This document shows, in pieces, positions 1 to 8,352 of a DNA stretch of 44,090 bases; within the stretch, counting starts at the first letter, position 1; every line of letters starts with the position of its first letter. The translations under genes and the position numbers were made by a program. Below the pieces are notes generated by a model. That model did not search any database. It saw nothing but the letters and a program-made list of their open reading frames with translations, and had not been told where the DNA came from. The stretch comes from Oligella urethralis DSM 7531 (GTDB lineage Bacteria; Pseudomonadota; Gammaproteobacteria; Burkholderiales; Burkholderiaceae_B): NCBI RefSeq assembly GCF_000372065.1, contig NZ_AQVB01000017.1, forward strand, positions 1-44,090. Reading direction: 5' to 3'.

Positions 1-138
1 TCATATCACACAAGGATATAACCTTACTATTTCTTCATAACTTAAGCATAAGCACTTAAAACATAATTTATTTCGCTCACCGTCGTGAAACGGCGGTCGC
101 TCACCATGTTAAGTGCCCACACTTATCGGTTGTTTAAA

Positions 139-150
139 TTGTTAAAGAAC
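139..150 (-). promoter_or_regulatory. boxA antitermination element of an rRNA leader
   Basis: Read on the minus strand the bases are GTTCTTTAACAA, close to the boxA consensus of bacterial rRNA leaders (GCTCTTTAACA), where NusB/S10 load the antitermination complex. It lies about 90 bases downstream of a consensus promoter and just after a boxB-like hairpin, the usual leader order. The rRNA gene itself is not in the window; its presence beyond position 1 is inferred. A boxA can also sit in a 16S-23S spacer, but the promoters upstream favour a 16S leader. Confidence 0.75.
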
Positions 151-153
151 ACG

Positions 154-169
154 TGGTTGATTTCAACCA
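154..169 (-). promoter_or_regulatory. boxB-like hairpin in rRNA leader
   Basis: A perfect 7-bp inverted repeat (TGGTTGA/TCAACCA) lies directly upstream of boxA on the minus strand. The boxB-boxA order is typical of rRNA leader antitermination regions. The assignment rests on position and structure only. Confidence 0.55.
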
Positions 170-238
170 GTTAAACCATCCTAACGAATCGCTTAGCTTG
201 TTGTCATCAGCACTGCTTCGTGAGCAGCAAAGATTTAA

Positions 239-267
239 ATTATGAATCATCTAAATCTATTTGTCAA
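239..267 (-). promoter_or_regulatory. rRNA-type promoter (proximal) with A/T-rich UP tract
   Basis: Minus strand: -35 TTGACA at 262-267, a 17-base spacer and -10 CATAAT at 239-244. The 40 bases upstream (268-310) are runs of A and T like an UP element. Transcription would start near 232 and run into the boxB/boxA leader toward position 1. The leader (1-232) has no open reading frame of note. Confidence 0.8.
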
Positions 268-363
268 CACATTTTTAAAAAATATTTGAAAATAAATTTT
301 AGTGTGTTGTTTTTATTTTACTTCGCTTTTACTCGCTATCACTAAATATCGCGAAAGACAGCT

Positions 364-392
364 ATTATGCTGAAGTCTTTTCTTCTTGTCAA
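364..392 (-). promoter_or_regulatory. second tandem consensus promoter (distal)
   Basis: Minus strand: -35 TTGACA at 387-392, a 17-base spacer and -10 CATAAT at 364-369, the same two hexamers and spacing as the promoter at 239-267. The two are 125 bases apart with no gene between them. Tandem promoters of this kind are characteristic of rRNA operons, so this is most likely the distal rrn promoter. It lies downstream of tRNA-Thr. Confidence 0.75.
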
Positions 393-481
393 GTCTTTTA
401 TCGAAAAGCCAAAACATCCTAGTGAGTTACCACTCAAAAGCAAGGCTATTTTAAATAAAAGTGATTTGATAGAAAGAGAAG

Positions 482-557
482 TGGTGCCGGCTACAAGAGT
501 CGAACTCGTGACCTTCTGATTACAAATCAGCTGCTCTACCAACTGAGCTAAGCCGGC
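482..557 (-). tRNA. tRNA-Thr (anticodon UGU)
   Basis: The minus strand folds as a complete cloverleaf. The 7-bp acceptor stem GCCGGCT/AGCCGGC is followed by discriminator A and an encoded CCA (482-484). The D arm is GCTC/GAGC, the anticodon loop TTTGTAA contains TGT (Thr), and the T loop begins TTCGA. The first anticodon-stem pair (27-43) is G/A, a mismatch; the other four pairs are canonical. It lies between sspB and the rrn promoters and has its own promoter. Confidence 0.97.
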
Positions 558-568
558 TGAAGATTGAA

Positions 569-596
569 ATTATAGACGATTTATATTTATTTGCAA
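569..596 (-). promoter_or_regulatory. promoter of tRNA-Thr
   Basis: Minus strand: -35 TTGCAA at 591-596, a 16-base spacer and a perfect -10 TATAAT at 569-574, placing the start a few bases before the mature tRNA 5' end at 557. This gives the tRNA its own transcription start, separate from the upstream pet-ssp genes. Confidence 0.75.
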
Positions 597-658
597 GTAC
601 TTTTGTTGTTATTTTATAAAAAAGTCGAATTTAATGCTTTTTTTGCAACAAAAATGAC

Positions 659-1063
659 TTATTTGATAATTTGCAGTATTGAGGCTTTTTTGGTTTCAGG
701 TTTTTCGGAAGCTGCGCCAGGCTCAACTGCGTTATCAACTAAATCATAATCCTCCTCAAAGGGAAAGCCCATACCCTCTTGTGTTTCTCGCGCAAAGAAA
801 CTCACCACGGTAGCCACCGGAAACATCACCTCTTGTGCTTGACCACCAAAACGCGCACTAAATGAGACCCAGTGATTATCCACATGAAAATCCTTGGTTG
901 CTACTGGACCCACATTAAAAGTGATATAGCCATCTTTAACAAAGGCCTTTGGCACTTGGCAGTTTTTATCGACGCGCACCACAATATGCGGTGTTAAGCT
1001 TTGGTCATAACACCACTCATATAATGCACGAATCAAATAAGGCTTACTGGATGCCGGAAACAT
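659..1063 (-). CDS. sspB: SspB, ClpXP specificity-enhancing adaptor
   Basis: A 134-residue protein of the SspB family, which delivers ssrA-tagged proteins from stalled ribosomes to the ClpXP protease. The folded N-terminal part (from MFPASSKPYLIRALYEW through the FSARFGG region) matches the substrate-binding domain. An acidic, low-complexity linker follows, and the last residues ILQIIK resemble the ClpX-docking motif that ends known SspB proteins. I start at the ATG at 1063 because family members begin with this short hydrophobic helix; a longer frame to 1093 adds ten unconserved residues. It follows sspA in the usual sspA-sspB order, about 80 bases downstream, and is probably co-transcribed with it. 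Confidence 0.93.
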   Translation of the reverse strand: MFPASSKPYLIRALYEWCYDQSLTPHIVVRVDKNCQVPKAFVKDGYITFNVGPVATKDFHVDNHWVSFSARFGGQAQEVMFPVATVVSFFARETQEGMGFPFEEDYDLVDNAVEPGAASEKPETKKASILQIIK

Positions 1064-1144
1064 ACAATCACTCCTTGCACTTAAATCACGCAAAATACCC
1101 GAACTTCATCAAACTGACAGCTCGGGTACTAAGCATCATAAAAA

Positions 1145-1756
1145 CTAACGACGCATTACCTTTTCACTTGGGGTAAGCGCCTCAATAAAAGACGGTCTGG
1201 AGAAAATACGCTCAGCATACTTCTGAATTGGTGCTGCGCTGCGCGGCAACTCAATCCCATAGTGCTCTAAACGCCATAGTAGTGGCGCAATCGCTACATC
1301 AGGCATTGAAAAATCATCGCCTAACAAATAGTCATTTTTGCTCATCACCGGTGCTAACACAGTTAACTGATTGCGAATACGGTTACGCGCCACTTCCACT
1401 TCCTTGGCATCTGGACTTAACTGGCGATCCTCTAACACTAGCACGTGTGAAAAAAGCTCACGCTCAAAATTATGTAAAAACAAACGCGTACGTGCACGCA
1501 TAATCGGTTCGGCTGGCATTAATTGTGGATGAGGAAAGCGCTCATCAATATACTCATTAATGATATTTGACTCATAAAGAATCAAATCACGCTCTTCCAA
1601 AATAGGTACTTTGCCATAAGGGTTCATCACTGTAATATCTTCCGGCATATTGAATAAATCAATATCACGGATTTCAAAGTCCATGCCCTTTTCATATAAA
1701 ACAAAACGACAACGCTGAGAAAAGGGGCAAGTTGTTCCCGAGTGAAGAATCATCAT
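1145..1756 (-). CDS. sspA: Stringent starvation protein A
   Basis: A 203-residue glutathione-S-transferase-fold protein that, in relatives, binds RNA polymerase and helps in starvation and acid stress. The N-terminal thioredoxin-like domain carries GTTCPFSQRCRFVLYEKG, with the VPIL and YESNIINEYIDERFPHP segments typical of SspA, followed by an all-helical C-terminal domain. The start is the first of two ATGs (1751-1756), preceded on the minus strand by GGAG; the reading frame continues upstream to 1840 but without family similarity. It lies between petC and sspB, as in many betaproteobacteria. Confidence 0.95.
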   Translation of the reverse strand: MMILHSGTTCPFSQRCRFVLYEKGMDFEIRDIDLFNMPEDITVMNPYGKVPILEERDLILYESNIINEYIDERFPHPQLMPAEPIMRARTRLFLHNFERELFSHVLVLEDRQLSPDAKEVEVARNRIRNQLTVLAPVMSKNDYLLGDDFSMPDVAIAPLLWRLEHYGIELPRSAAPIQKYAERIFSRPSFIEALTPSEKVMRR

Positions 1757-1858
1757 ATAAATTGGTCTCCGTTTAAACGAATTAAGGTCAGCGCCATAAG
1801 ACACTGACCTCATTTGCATTACACAGTAGTGTAGGTACAAAAAACTGTCGGTGTTGAA

Positions 1859-2710
1859 CTATTTTACATTTTTCCAGTATTGCTTGTTCAAGAACCAAGC
1901 GACAACAAAGAACAGTGATAAGAATAGCATTACCCAAGTACCGAGCACTTTACGGAAATGCTGATCCGGCTCAGCCATCCAACCCAAGAAAGCACTTAGG
2001 TCGGCCATGTTCTTATCAAAGGCCTCACGCTTAGACTCGTCTAAGTATGTAATTTCAGCAGAAGAACTTTCGCCGCCTTTATAATCACTAAGCACTTTTT
2101 CACTTACTAAGGTAGCAAAACCATCTTTGTCGAACTTAGTCACCGTTTCAACCCATTTGCGCGTATCGCCGTCCTCAACTGATTTGATATCAGTAATGGT
2201 GGCTTCAACCGGACCCTGCATTCTCCATAATGGATTAGGCATTGCCGCATTTGGGAATACGATATTATTCCAACCCGTTTGGCTGCTTTGATCACGATAG
2301 AAAGTACGCAAATACGTATAGATGTAGTCCGTACCCGGCTGGCCTAAGTTAGCCGCTCGAGAACGAGCAATCACAGACAGATCGGGCGGCGTCACACCCA
2401 TCCACTTTTTAGCATCCTGTGCCGGTAAGGCAATATGCATCATATCGCCTACACGCTCACCAGTAAATAATAGATTATCCTCAATCTGCTGCTCAGTGAG
2501 ACCCAGATCCATCAACTTGTTATAGCGCACATAATTAGCGCTATGGCAGTTCAAACAGTAATTAACAAATAGCTTAGCGCCATTTTGTAAGGCAGCTTTA
2601 TCAGTTACCTTAACAGGCATCACATCCCAAGCTGGGCCTGTTGTTGCTGCTCCAGCTGAAGTAACAGCAGCAACTGTTAAAGCTAAAACGCTTAATATTT
2701 TTTTCAACAT
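1859..2710 (-). CDS. petC: Cytochrome c1 of the bc1 complex
   Basis: The 283-residue haem subunit of ubiquinol-cytochrome c reductase, passing electrons from the Rieske protein to a soluble or membrane cytochrome c. A signal peptide (about residues 1-21, ending AGA) exports it. The haem-binding CLNCH is at residues 52-56, a methionine-containing NAAMPNPLWRM stretch near 157 is the likely place of the axial ligand, and a C-terminal membrane helix (about 255-275) anchors it. It is the last gene of petABC, 15 bases after petB. Confidence 0.96.
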   Translation of the reverse strand: MLKKILSVLALTVAAVTSAGAATTGPAWDVMPVKVTDKAALQNGAKLFVNYCLNCHSANYVRYNKLMDLGLTEQQIEDNLLFTGERVGDMMHIALPAQDAKKWMGVTPPDLSVIARSRAANLGQPGTDYIYTYLRTFYRDQSSQTGWNNIVFPNAAMPNPLWRMQGPVEATITDIKSVEDGDTRKWVETVTKFDKDGFATLVSEKVLSDYKGGESSSAEITYLDESKREAFDKNMADLSAFLGWMAEPDQHFRKVLGTWVMLFLSLFFVVAWFLNKQYWKNVK

Positions 2711-2725
2711 GATTCACCCTTGCTC

Positions 2726-4111
2726 TTAGTGTGGCTTGTAGGTAACACGCTCAGGTACTTCTTTGAACGTACCTAAACGACTCCAAATCGGCATAAAGAA
2801 GAAGAACGCTAAGTAAATAACTGTAGCCACTTGCGACGTCAAGTTTAATAAATCTGACGGCGCTTTAGTACCGATGATACCTAAGATAATAAAGTTAATC
2901 ATGAAGATGGCGTAAAGTAGCTTGTGCCAACCTGGACGATAACGAATCGACTTAACTGGCGATTTATCTAACCAAGGTAAGAAACCAAGCATCACCACCG
3001 TACCGCCCATGACCACAACACCCCAGAACTTCGCATCAAACACACGAAGTAGCACAGCCACAGCAATTAAAATCACTGGCCATACAATCTTCCAAATGCC
3101 ACGGGTATTTTTACTGAAGAATAAGCCAATCGCAAAGAGGATACAGAAAGCAACTAAAGCCCAAGTAAACTCATCCGTGGTGGCACGCAGCATCGAGTAG
3201 AATGGCGTGAAATACCATACTGGCGCAATATGCGGCGGTGTCACATAAGGGTCAGCAGGGATAAAGTTATTAGCCTCTAAGAAGTAACCACCCATGGTCG
3301 GCGCAAAAAACATAATAGCCGCAAAGACTAATAAGAAACCGGCCACACCTAAAATATCATGCACCGTGTAATAAGGATGGAACGGAATACCGTCAAGAGG
3401 ACGACCGTTAGCATCTAATTTTTCTTTAATCTCCACACCATCAGGGTTATTAGAACCCACTTCGTGTAAAGCAATGATGTGCGCCACAATCAAACCGATA
3501 AGCACTAATGGAATCGCAATCACGTGGAAAGCAAAGAAGCGGTTTAAGGTAGCATCAGACACCACGAAGTCACCGCGAATCCAAGTAGATAAGGCTTCAC
3601 CTACAAAAGGCACAGCCGCAAAAAGGTTAACAATCACCTGAGCGCCCCAGTATGACATTTGACCCCAAGGCAATAAATAACCAAAGAAGGCCTCAGCCAT
3701 TAAGCAGAGGAAGATGGCAACCCCGAAAATCCACACTAGCTCACGTGGCTTGCGGTAAGAACCATAGAGCATACCACGCAACATGTGCAAATACACCACC
3801 ACAAAGAACATGGAGGCGCCGGTAGAGTGCATATAGCGAATCACCCAACCAAAGGGTACTTCACGCATGATGTACTCAACTGAAGCGAATGCTACATTAC
3901 CATCTGGCTTATAGTGCATCACCAAGAAAATACCGGTCAAGATCTGAATAACCAGTACTAGCATGGCTAATGAACCGAAGAAATACCAGAAGTTAAAATT
4001 CTTGGGGGCATAATACTCCGTCATATGCTCCTTGACCATTTTGGTCATCGGAAATCGGCGATCTACCCAACCAAGAAGACCTGTTGTTTCAACAACTTTC
4101 TCGCTGGCCAT
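2726..4111 (-). CDS. petB: Cytochrome b of the bc1 complex
   Basis: The 461-residue integral membrane subunit with two b haems and the quinol sites. Haem-ligand histidines are visible in RYMHSTGASMFF...YLHMLRG and in FFAFHVIAIPLVL...AHIIALHE, and the PEWY-type quinol-site motif appears here as PVWY in the PPHIAPVWYFTPFYSMLR stretch. About eight or more membrane helices are present. The start is the ATG at 4111, preceded by AAGGAG; the frame reaches 4141 but the added ten residues lack support. It lies between petA and petC. Confidence 0.96.
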   Translation of the reverse strand: MASEKVVETTGLLGWVDRRFPMTKMVKEHMTEYYAPKNFNFWYFFGSLAMLVLVIQILTGIFLVMHYKPDGNVAFASVEYIMREVPFGWVIRYMHSTGASMFFVVVYLHMLRGMLYGSYRKPRELVWIFGVAIFLCLMAEAFFGYLLPWGQMSYWGAQVIVNLFAAVPFVGEALSTWIRGDFVVSDATLNRFFAFHVIAIPLVLIGLIVAHIIALHEVGSNNPDGVEIKEKLDANGRPLDGIPFHPYYTVHDILGVAGFLLVFAAIMFFAPTMGGYFLEANNFIPADPYVTPPHIAPVWYFTPFYSMLRATTDEFTWALVAFCILFAIGLFFSKNTRGIWKIVWPVILIAVAVLLRVFDAKFWGVVVMGGTVVMLGFLPWLDKSPVKSIRYRPGWHKLLYAIFMINFIILGIIGTKAPSDLLNLTSQVATVIYLAFFFFMPIWSRLGTFKEVPERVTYKPH

Positions 4112-4170
4112 GTAAGGCTCCTTTTTATCAAAAGCTAACAATCAAAAAAACCCTGCAGGTTCCCAAGCGA

Positions 4171-4815
4171 TTAGGCCGGAGAAACCATCCCAATCATGAT
4201 GTTGAAATCGTCAACAAAGTAATAAGGAGGTACCAGTAGGTTATCAGGGGCCGGTTGGTTTTTAAACACACGACCGGCAAAATCAAAGACCGAACCATGA
4301 CAAGGACACAAATAACCGCCCAACCAATCGGCGCTCATACCTTGAGAACTACCAGTGGCAAAGCGAGCGGAGGGAGAACAGCCTAAATGTGTACAAATAC
4401 CCACCATCACCATCCACTCAGGGTTAATTGAGCGGTGCTCATTTTTGGCAAAGTCAGGCGTAAAACCAGGACGATCGGACATTGGATCAACCAGTTCATC
4501 ATTAAGCTTGGAGAGCGAAGCAAGCATCTCGGGTGTGCGGCGCAAAATCCATACCGGCTTACCCTGCCACTCAGCAGTAATCATCTGACCCGGGGCCACT
4601 GCTGAGATATTTACCTGAACCGGTGCACCGGCAGCCTTAGCTCTATCTGATGGTGACATTGATGCCACAAAAGGAATTACCGTAGCAACCCCTGCAACGC
4701 CACCGACCGCACAGGCGGTACCTAACCAAAAACGACGAGCGGGATCATCAGGCAACACACTGGGTGAGGCCTGCTCAACGACCATCTCTTTTGAAACTGT
4801 AGATTCTTGACTCAT
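4171..4815 (-). CDS. petA: Rieske iron-sulfur protein of the bc1 complex
   Basis: The 214-residue 2Fe-2S subunit. The cluster ligands are CTHLGC (about residues 141-146) and CPCHGS (170-175), with the flexible hinge and membrane helix near the N terminus. RRFWLG at 27-32 followed by a hydrophobic helix is a twin-arginine-type signal anchor, in keeping with the known Tat dependence of Rieske proteins; tatABC lies 4 kb away. The start at 4815 has AGGGA six bases upstream. First gene of petABC, divergent from mscL. Confidence 0.95.
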   Translation of the reverse strand: MSQESTVSKEMVVEQASPSVLPDDPARRFWLGTACAVGGVAGVATVIPFVASMSPSDRAKAAGAPVQVNISAVAPGQMITAEWQGKPVWILRRTPEMLASLSKLNDELVDPMSDRPGFTPDFAKNEHRSINPEWMVMVGICTHLGCSPSARFATGSSQGMSADWLGGYLCPCHGSVFDFAGRVFKNQPAPDNLLVPPYYFVDDFNIMIGMVSPA

Positions 4816-4990
4816 ATCATTCCCTATTTCTGCCAAGGTCTAAAAAATAAACGATGTGTGGCACCAGAAACCTGCGCTACAATCGTACAAACATAATCTG
4901 AAAAATATACAATATTACTATACGCAATACTATTTAACCCCTTATTATATACTTTATAAACCTGTTACATCGATTAAAAGGAAATTTTTT

Positions 4991-5485
4991 ATGAGCAAGG
5001 CCTCCAGTTTTATTCAAGAGTTCAAGGAATTTGCTGTTAAAGGCAATATGATCGACCTCGCCGTCGGGGTGATTATCGGTGCCGCTTTCGGCAAGATCAT
5101 CGACTCATTAGTCAAGGATGTGATCATGCCGCTTATCAGCTTTATCATTGGCGGTTCGGCCGACTTCTCTAATATGTTCGTAGTGCTATCTCGCCCTGAG
5201 GGATACAGCGGCCCTGAAACCTACCAAGCGCTGACTGAGGCAGGCGCTAACGTCTTTGCTTATGGTAATTTTGTCACCATTTTAATCAACTTTATCTTAC
5301 TGGCATTTGTGGTCTTTTTAATGGTAAAAGTCATTGCTAAAGCACGCGCTAGCTTTGAACACGAGAAAAAGGTCGAAGAGGCGGCTCCTGAAGCTGAACC
5401 AGCTGATGTTGCACTGCTCCGTGAAATCCGCGATTTACTACAAAAGCAGGAAGCACAGTCGCAAATTGACAACAAATTGCAGTAG
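4991..5485 (+). CDS. mscL: Large-conductance mechanosensitive channel MscL
   Basis: A 164-residue inner-membrane channel that opens on hypo-osmotic shock. The N-terminal amphipathic helix [29 protein letters not shown] runs into the pore-lining helix; a second membrane helix follows at about 90-115, then a charged C-terminal helix ending in LLREIRDLL. Length is slightly above the usual 130-150. The ATG at 4991 has AAGGAAA upstream; the frame extends to 4856 but that part is A/T-rich and unconserved. A strong terminator follows. Confidence 0.96.
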   Translation: MSKASSFIQEFKEFAVKGNMIDLAVGVIIGAAFGKIIDSLVKDVIMPLISFIIGGSADFSNMFVVLSRPEGYSGPETYQALTEAGANVFAYGNFVTILINFILLAFVVFLMVKVIAKARASFEHEKKVEEAAPEAEPADVALLREIRDLLQKQEAQSQIDNKLQ

Positions 5486-5511
5486 TCGTTATTAGCGCTC
5501 ATCATTGCATC

Positions 5512-5544
5512 AGCCCGAACCTAGCTTGTTCGGGCTAATTTTTT
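5512..5544 (+). terminator. rho-independent terminator after mscL
   Basis: A 9-bp perfect stem (AGCCCGAAC/GTTCGGGCT) with a 7-base loop is followed by AATTTTTT, 26 bases after the mscL stop. The converging nif3-like gene ends at 5561. Confidence 0.9.
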
Positions 5545-5560
5545 GCTAAGTAACGCCCCA

Positions 5561-6340
5561 TCAAACTGGGTTTTCAATATTCACAAACTCTAACTGCAGC
5601 TGTGGAAAGCGTTCCTGCATCACCCGCATCAAACCCTGCACACCATAGCGCTCAGTCGCATGATGGCCGGCACCATAATAGGCCACACCATACTCTCTGG
5701 CCAGATGAAACACTGGCTCTGAGGCCTCACCAGTGATATAGGCATCGGCACCAGCTAAAACCGCCTCTTCAAACATACTTTGAGCGCCGCCGGTACACCA
5801 AGCAACGGTGCGAATCCTTTGCTCCGGGTCGCCAATAAAGAGCGGTGCGCGACCCAACGCCAGCTGAAGATGTTCGCTGAATTGCTGCGCAGTCATCTCG
5901 TCCTGTGGCGTCTGCCCCAACCAAATCAAATTATCCCTGCCCACGGTGTGTGGTTTATTATCCACATAGTCAACACGCAATCCCAAGACTTGCGCTAACA
6001 TGGCATTATTACCCCATAATGGATGAGCATCAAGTGGTAGGTGATATGCAATCAGATTGATATCATGTTTGATAAGCTTAGCCAGTCGCTGATATTTTGC
6101 ATTGATGATTCTGGTGTCTTCATTTTTCCAAAACCAGCCATGATGCACGATAATCGCATCTGCCTGCTTTTCAATCGCTTGTTCCACCAAATCCAGACTG
6201 GCAGTGACACCGAAAACCACCTTTTTGATCTCAGGTTTTCCCTGCACCTGCAGTCCATTTGGCGCATAATCCTGAAACAAATGGGGTTGCAGCTGAGTAT
6301 CGAGCCAATGCATGAGCTCTTTGACTGTAATTTTATTCAC
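5561..6340 (-). CDS. Nif3-like dinuclear metal centre protein (YbgI family)
   Basis: 259 residues of the Nif3/YbgI family (GTP cyclohydrolase I type 2-like fold), conserved toroidal hexamers with a two-metal site; the physiological role is unsettled. Metal-binding motifs seen are VHHGWFW (about 64-70), YHLPLDAH (about 98-105) and GAGHHATERYG near the C terminus. The start codon is GTG at 6340, with AGGA about eight bases upstream. It diverges from the protease gene with only 20 bases between the two start codons, so their promoters must lie within or overlap each other's 5' ends. Confidence 0.92.
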   Translation of the reverse strand: MNKITVKELMHWLDTQLQPHLFQDYAPNGLQVQGKPEIKKVVFGVTASLDLVEQAIEKQADAIIVHHGWFWKNEDTRIINAKYQRLAKLIKHDINLIAYHLPLDAHPLWGNNAMLAQVLGLRVDYVDNKPHTVGRDNLIWLGQTPQDEMTAQQFSEHLQLALGRAPLFIGDPEQRIRTVAWCTGGAQSMFEEAVLAGADAYITGEASEPVFHLAREYGVAYYGAGHHATERYGVQGLMRVMQERFPQLQLEFVNIENPV

Positions 6341-6360
6341 GATCGATTCCTACGTTATTT

Positions 6361-7566
6361 ATGTACCGCTATTGGTTGATTTTTACACAAGCCGTCACGA
6401 TTGTCTTGGCACTGATATTTACAATTAGTACTATCAGGCCCGGATGGCTGGATCGACAAATAGAAATCCAAACTCAACCAACCGCCATGGTCAAGATACA
6501 ACCCGAGGCGATTCCCAATCAAAACAGCTCCACTAAGTCTCAAAGCCCCATCACAACCACGGTGACGGTCTTTACCTCCTATGCGGATGCAGTGAAACTT
6601 GCCGCACCCTCAGTGGTTAATATTTATACCACTAAACGCGTTGCTTCGCCGCTACGCGAACTGAATGATATACCCTCGTTACGCCCCTTTATTCAGGAGC
6701 AAAATGAGCGTCAGCGTCTAAGCGATCCAACCAGCCTAGGCTCAGGCGTGATCGCCTCAGAACAAGGCTATATCTTAACCAATTATCACGTCGTTGAAGC
6801 GGCGGATGCGATTGAGGTGCTGCTTCATGACGGGCAAAGAGCAGGCGCTAAATTTATTGGCGCCGATCCAGACACCGATCTGGCGGTACTACAAATTGAT
6901 TTACCAACGATCCAACCCATCAAAAGCGATCCTAATCAAACGCTTAATGTCGGCGATGTGGTGTTAGCGATAGGCAACCCCTTTGGTGTTGGCCAAACCA
7001 CCACCATGGGCATTATTTCTGCCTTGGATCGCTCAGGCCTCGGCATCAATACCTATGAAAACTTTATTCAAACCGATGCGGCGATTAACCCAGGTAACTC
7101 CGGTGGCGCCTTAATTAATGTAAATGGCAGTTTGATTGGTATTAATACAGCGATATATGCTGAGTCTGGCTCTGGCGGTTCTTTAGGCATTGGCTTTGCA
7201 ACGCCAGCCAGTACGGCCTTAAAAATCATGGCCGAGATTATTGAAACGGGTAAGGTTTCACGCGGCTGGCTAGGAGTTGAGCCGCAAGACGTGACCCCAG
7301 ATCTAGCCAAAGCCTTTAATCTGCCCCAAGTGCGTGGTGTGATTATTGCCTCGGTAGGTCAGCAAAGTCCTGCAGCCACCAGTGGTTTAGCGGTGGGCGA
7401 TATTATTTTAAAAATCAATGACAAAGAGGCGATTAACACCCGCCAAATGCTGAATGAAGTGGCCGGACTAAAGCCCGGCACCCTGATTAAGCTAGAGGTC
7501 TTAAGAGGTGGTCGTAAACTTAGCTTTGATGTGACTTTAGCGCAGCGCCCTAAAAGCTTTGAGTAG
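6361..7566 (+). CDS. DegS/DegQ-like membrane-anchored serine protease with one PDZ domain
   Basis: A 401-residue HtrA-family periplasmic protease. One N-terminal membrane helix (about 5-25) acts as anchor, and residues 26-70 form a linker. The trypsin-like domain carries the triad His143 (NYHVV), Asp173 (DTDLAVL) and Ser247 (NPGNSGGAL). A single PDZ domain occupies about 300-390. One PDZ plus an anchor matches DegS more than DegP/MucD; the family often works in envelope-stress signalling, but the substrate is unknown here. No clear ribosome-binding site precedes the ATG at 6361. Confidence 0.9.
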   Translation: MYRYWLIFTQAVTIVLALIFTISTIRPGWLDRQIEIQTQPTAMVKIQPEAIPNQNSSTKSQSPITTTVTVFTSYADAVKLAAPSVVNIYTTKRVASPLRELNDIPSLRPFIQEQNERQRLSDPTSLGSGVIASEQGYILTNYHVVEAADAIEVLLHDGQRAGAKFIGADPDTDLAVLQIDLPTIQPIKSDPNQTLNVGDVVLAIGNPFGVGQTTTMGIISALDRSGLGINTYENFIQTDAAINPGNSGGALINVNGSLIGINTAIYAESGSGGSLGIGFATPASTALKIMAEIIETGKVSRGWLGVEPQDVTPDLAKAFNLPQVRGVIIASVGQQSPAATSGLAVGDIILKINDKEAINTRQMLNEVAGLKPGTLIKLEVLRGGRKLSFDVTLAQRPKSFE

Positions 7567-7572
7567 CACTGA

Positions 7573-8352
7573 TTACGACTCCTCTGCTACCGCTTCGCTC
7601 TCCGGCTTTCGGACCTTGACAAAGCGGCATAAGAAAATGCCAAACTCATACAAAATACACAGTGGCAAGGCCATGAGTAACTGACTGATAACGTCCGGTG
7701 GCGTCACGATAGCGGCTACGACAAAGGCACCGACAATCACATAACCACGAATGGCTTTTAGCTTTTCAACCGTGATAATACCAAATGAAGCTAATACCAC
7801 GACCACCACCGGCACCTGAAAAGTCACACCAAAGGCCAAAAACATCGTCATCACAAAGCTGAGATACGCTGCAATATCAGGCGCAACAGCAATCGACTCT
7901 GGCGCAACCATCGCAATAAACTGAAAGATGGTATGAAATACCACGTAATAGCAGAACAGCATGCCCAAGAAAAAGAGCAAGGTACTGGACACAATTAAGG
8001 GGATGATTAAGCGCTTTTCATGCAAATACAATCCCGGTGCAATAAAGGCCCACGCTTGATATAAAACCACCGGCAAAGCAATCACAAAGGCCACCAACAG
8101 AGTCACCTTGAGCGGCACCAAAAACGGCGTAATAACGCCTGTCGCAATCATGGTGCGATTTTCTGGTAGGGTACTGATCATGGGTTGCGCCAAAAAATCA
8201 TACACGGCACCAGTACCAGGATAGATGGTCAGCACCACAAAAACCGCCAACACCGCCAACAACATACGGATGATGCGTGTGCGCAACTCAATTAAATGTG
8301 AGAAAAAACTTTGACCCGGATCGTCTGCCGCTGAACTTGCTTGTTTAGACAT
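7573..8352 (-). CDS. tatC: Sec-independent translocase subunit TatC
   Basis: The 259-residue polytopic core of the twin-arginine translocase, which recognises the RR signal. Starts with a cytoplasmic SFFSHLIELRTRIIRML segment typical of TatC; six membrane helices are visible, with the conserved FxAPGLY-type motif (FIAPGLYLHEKR). The ATG at 8352 lies inside the last codons of tatB (8-base overlap), which fixes the start; the frame extends to 8451 only because it overlaps tatB. The C-terminal tail is charged. It ends 6 bases from the converging protease gene. Confidence 0.95.
   Translation of the reverse strand: MSKQASSAADDPGQSFFSHLIELRTRIIRMLLAVLAVFVVLTIYPGTGAVYDFLAQPMISTLPENRTMIATGVITPFLVPLKVTLLVAFVIALPVVLYQAWAFIAPGLYLHEKRLIIPLIVSSTLLFFLGMLFCYYVVFHTIFQFIAMVAPESIAVAPDIAAYLSFVMTMFLAFGVTFQVPVVVVVLASFGIITVEKLKAIRGYVIVGAFVVAAIVTPPDVISQLLMALPLCILYEFGIFLCRFVKVRKPESEAVAEES

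Noticed and set aside
342-542. Minus-strand open frame of 66 codons over the tRNA
   Set aside because: It runs through the tRNA-Thr gene and a promoter and has no similarity to known proteins or codon structure of its own.
600-660. Terminator between sspB and tRNA-Thr (AAGTC...GACTTTTTT on the minus strand)
   Set aside because: The stem is only five pairs with a 24-base loop; too weak to call.
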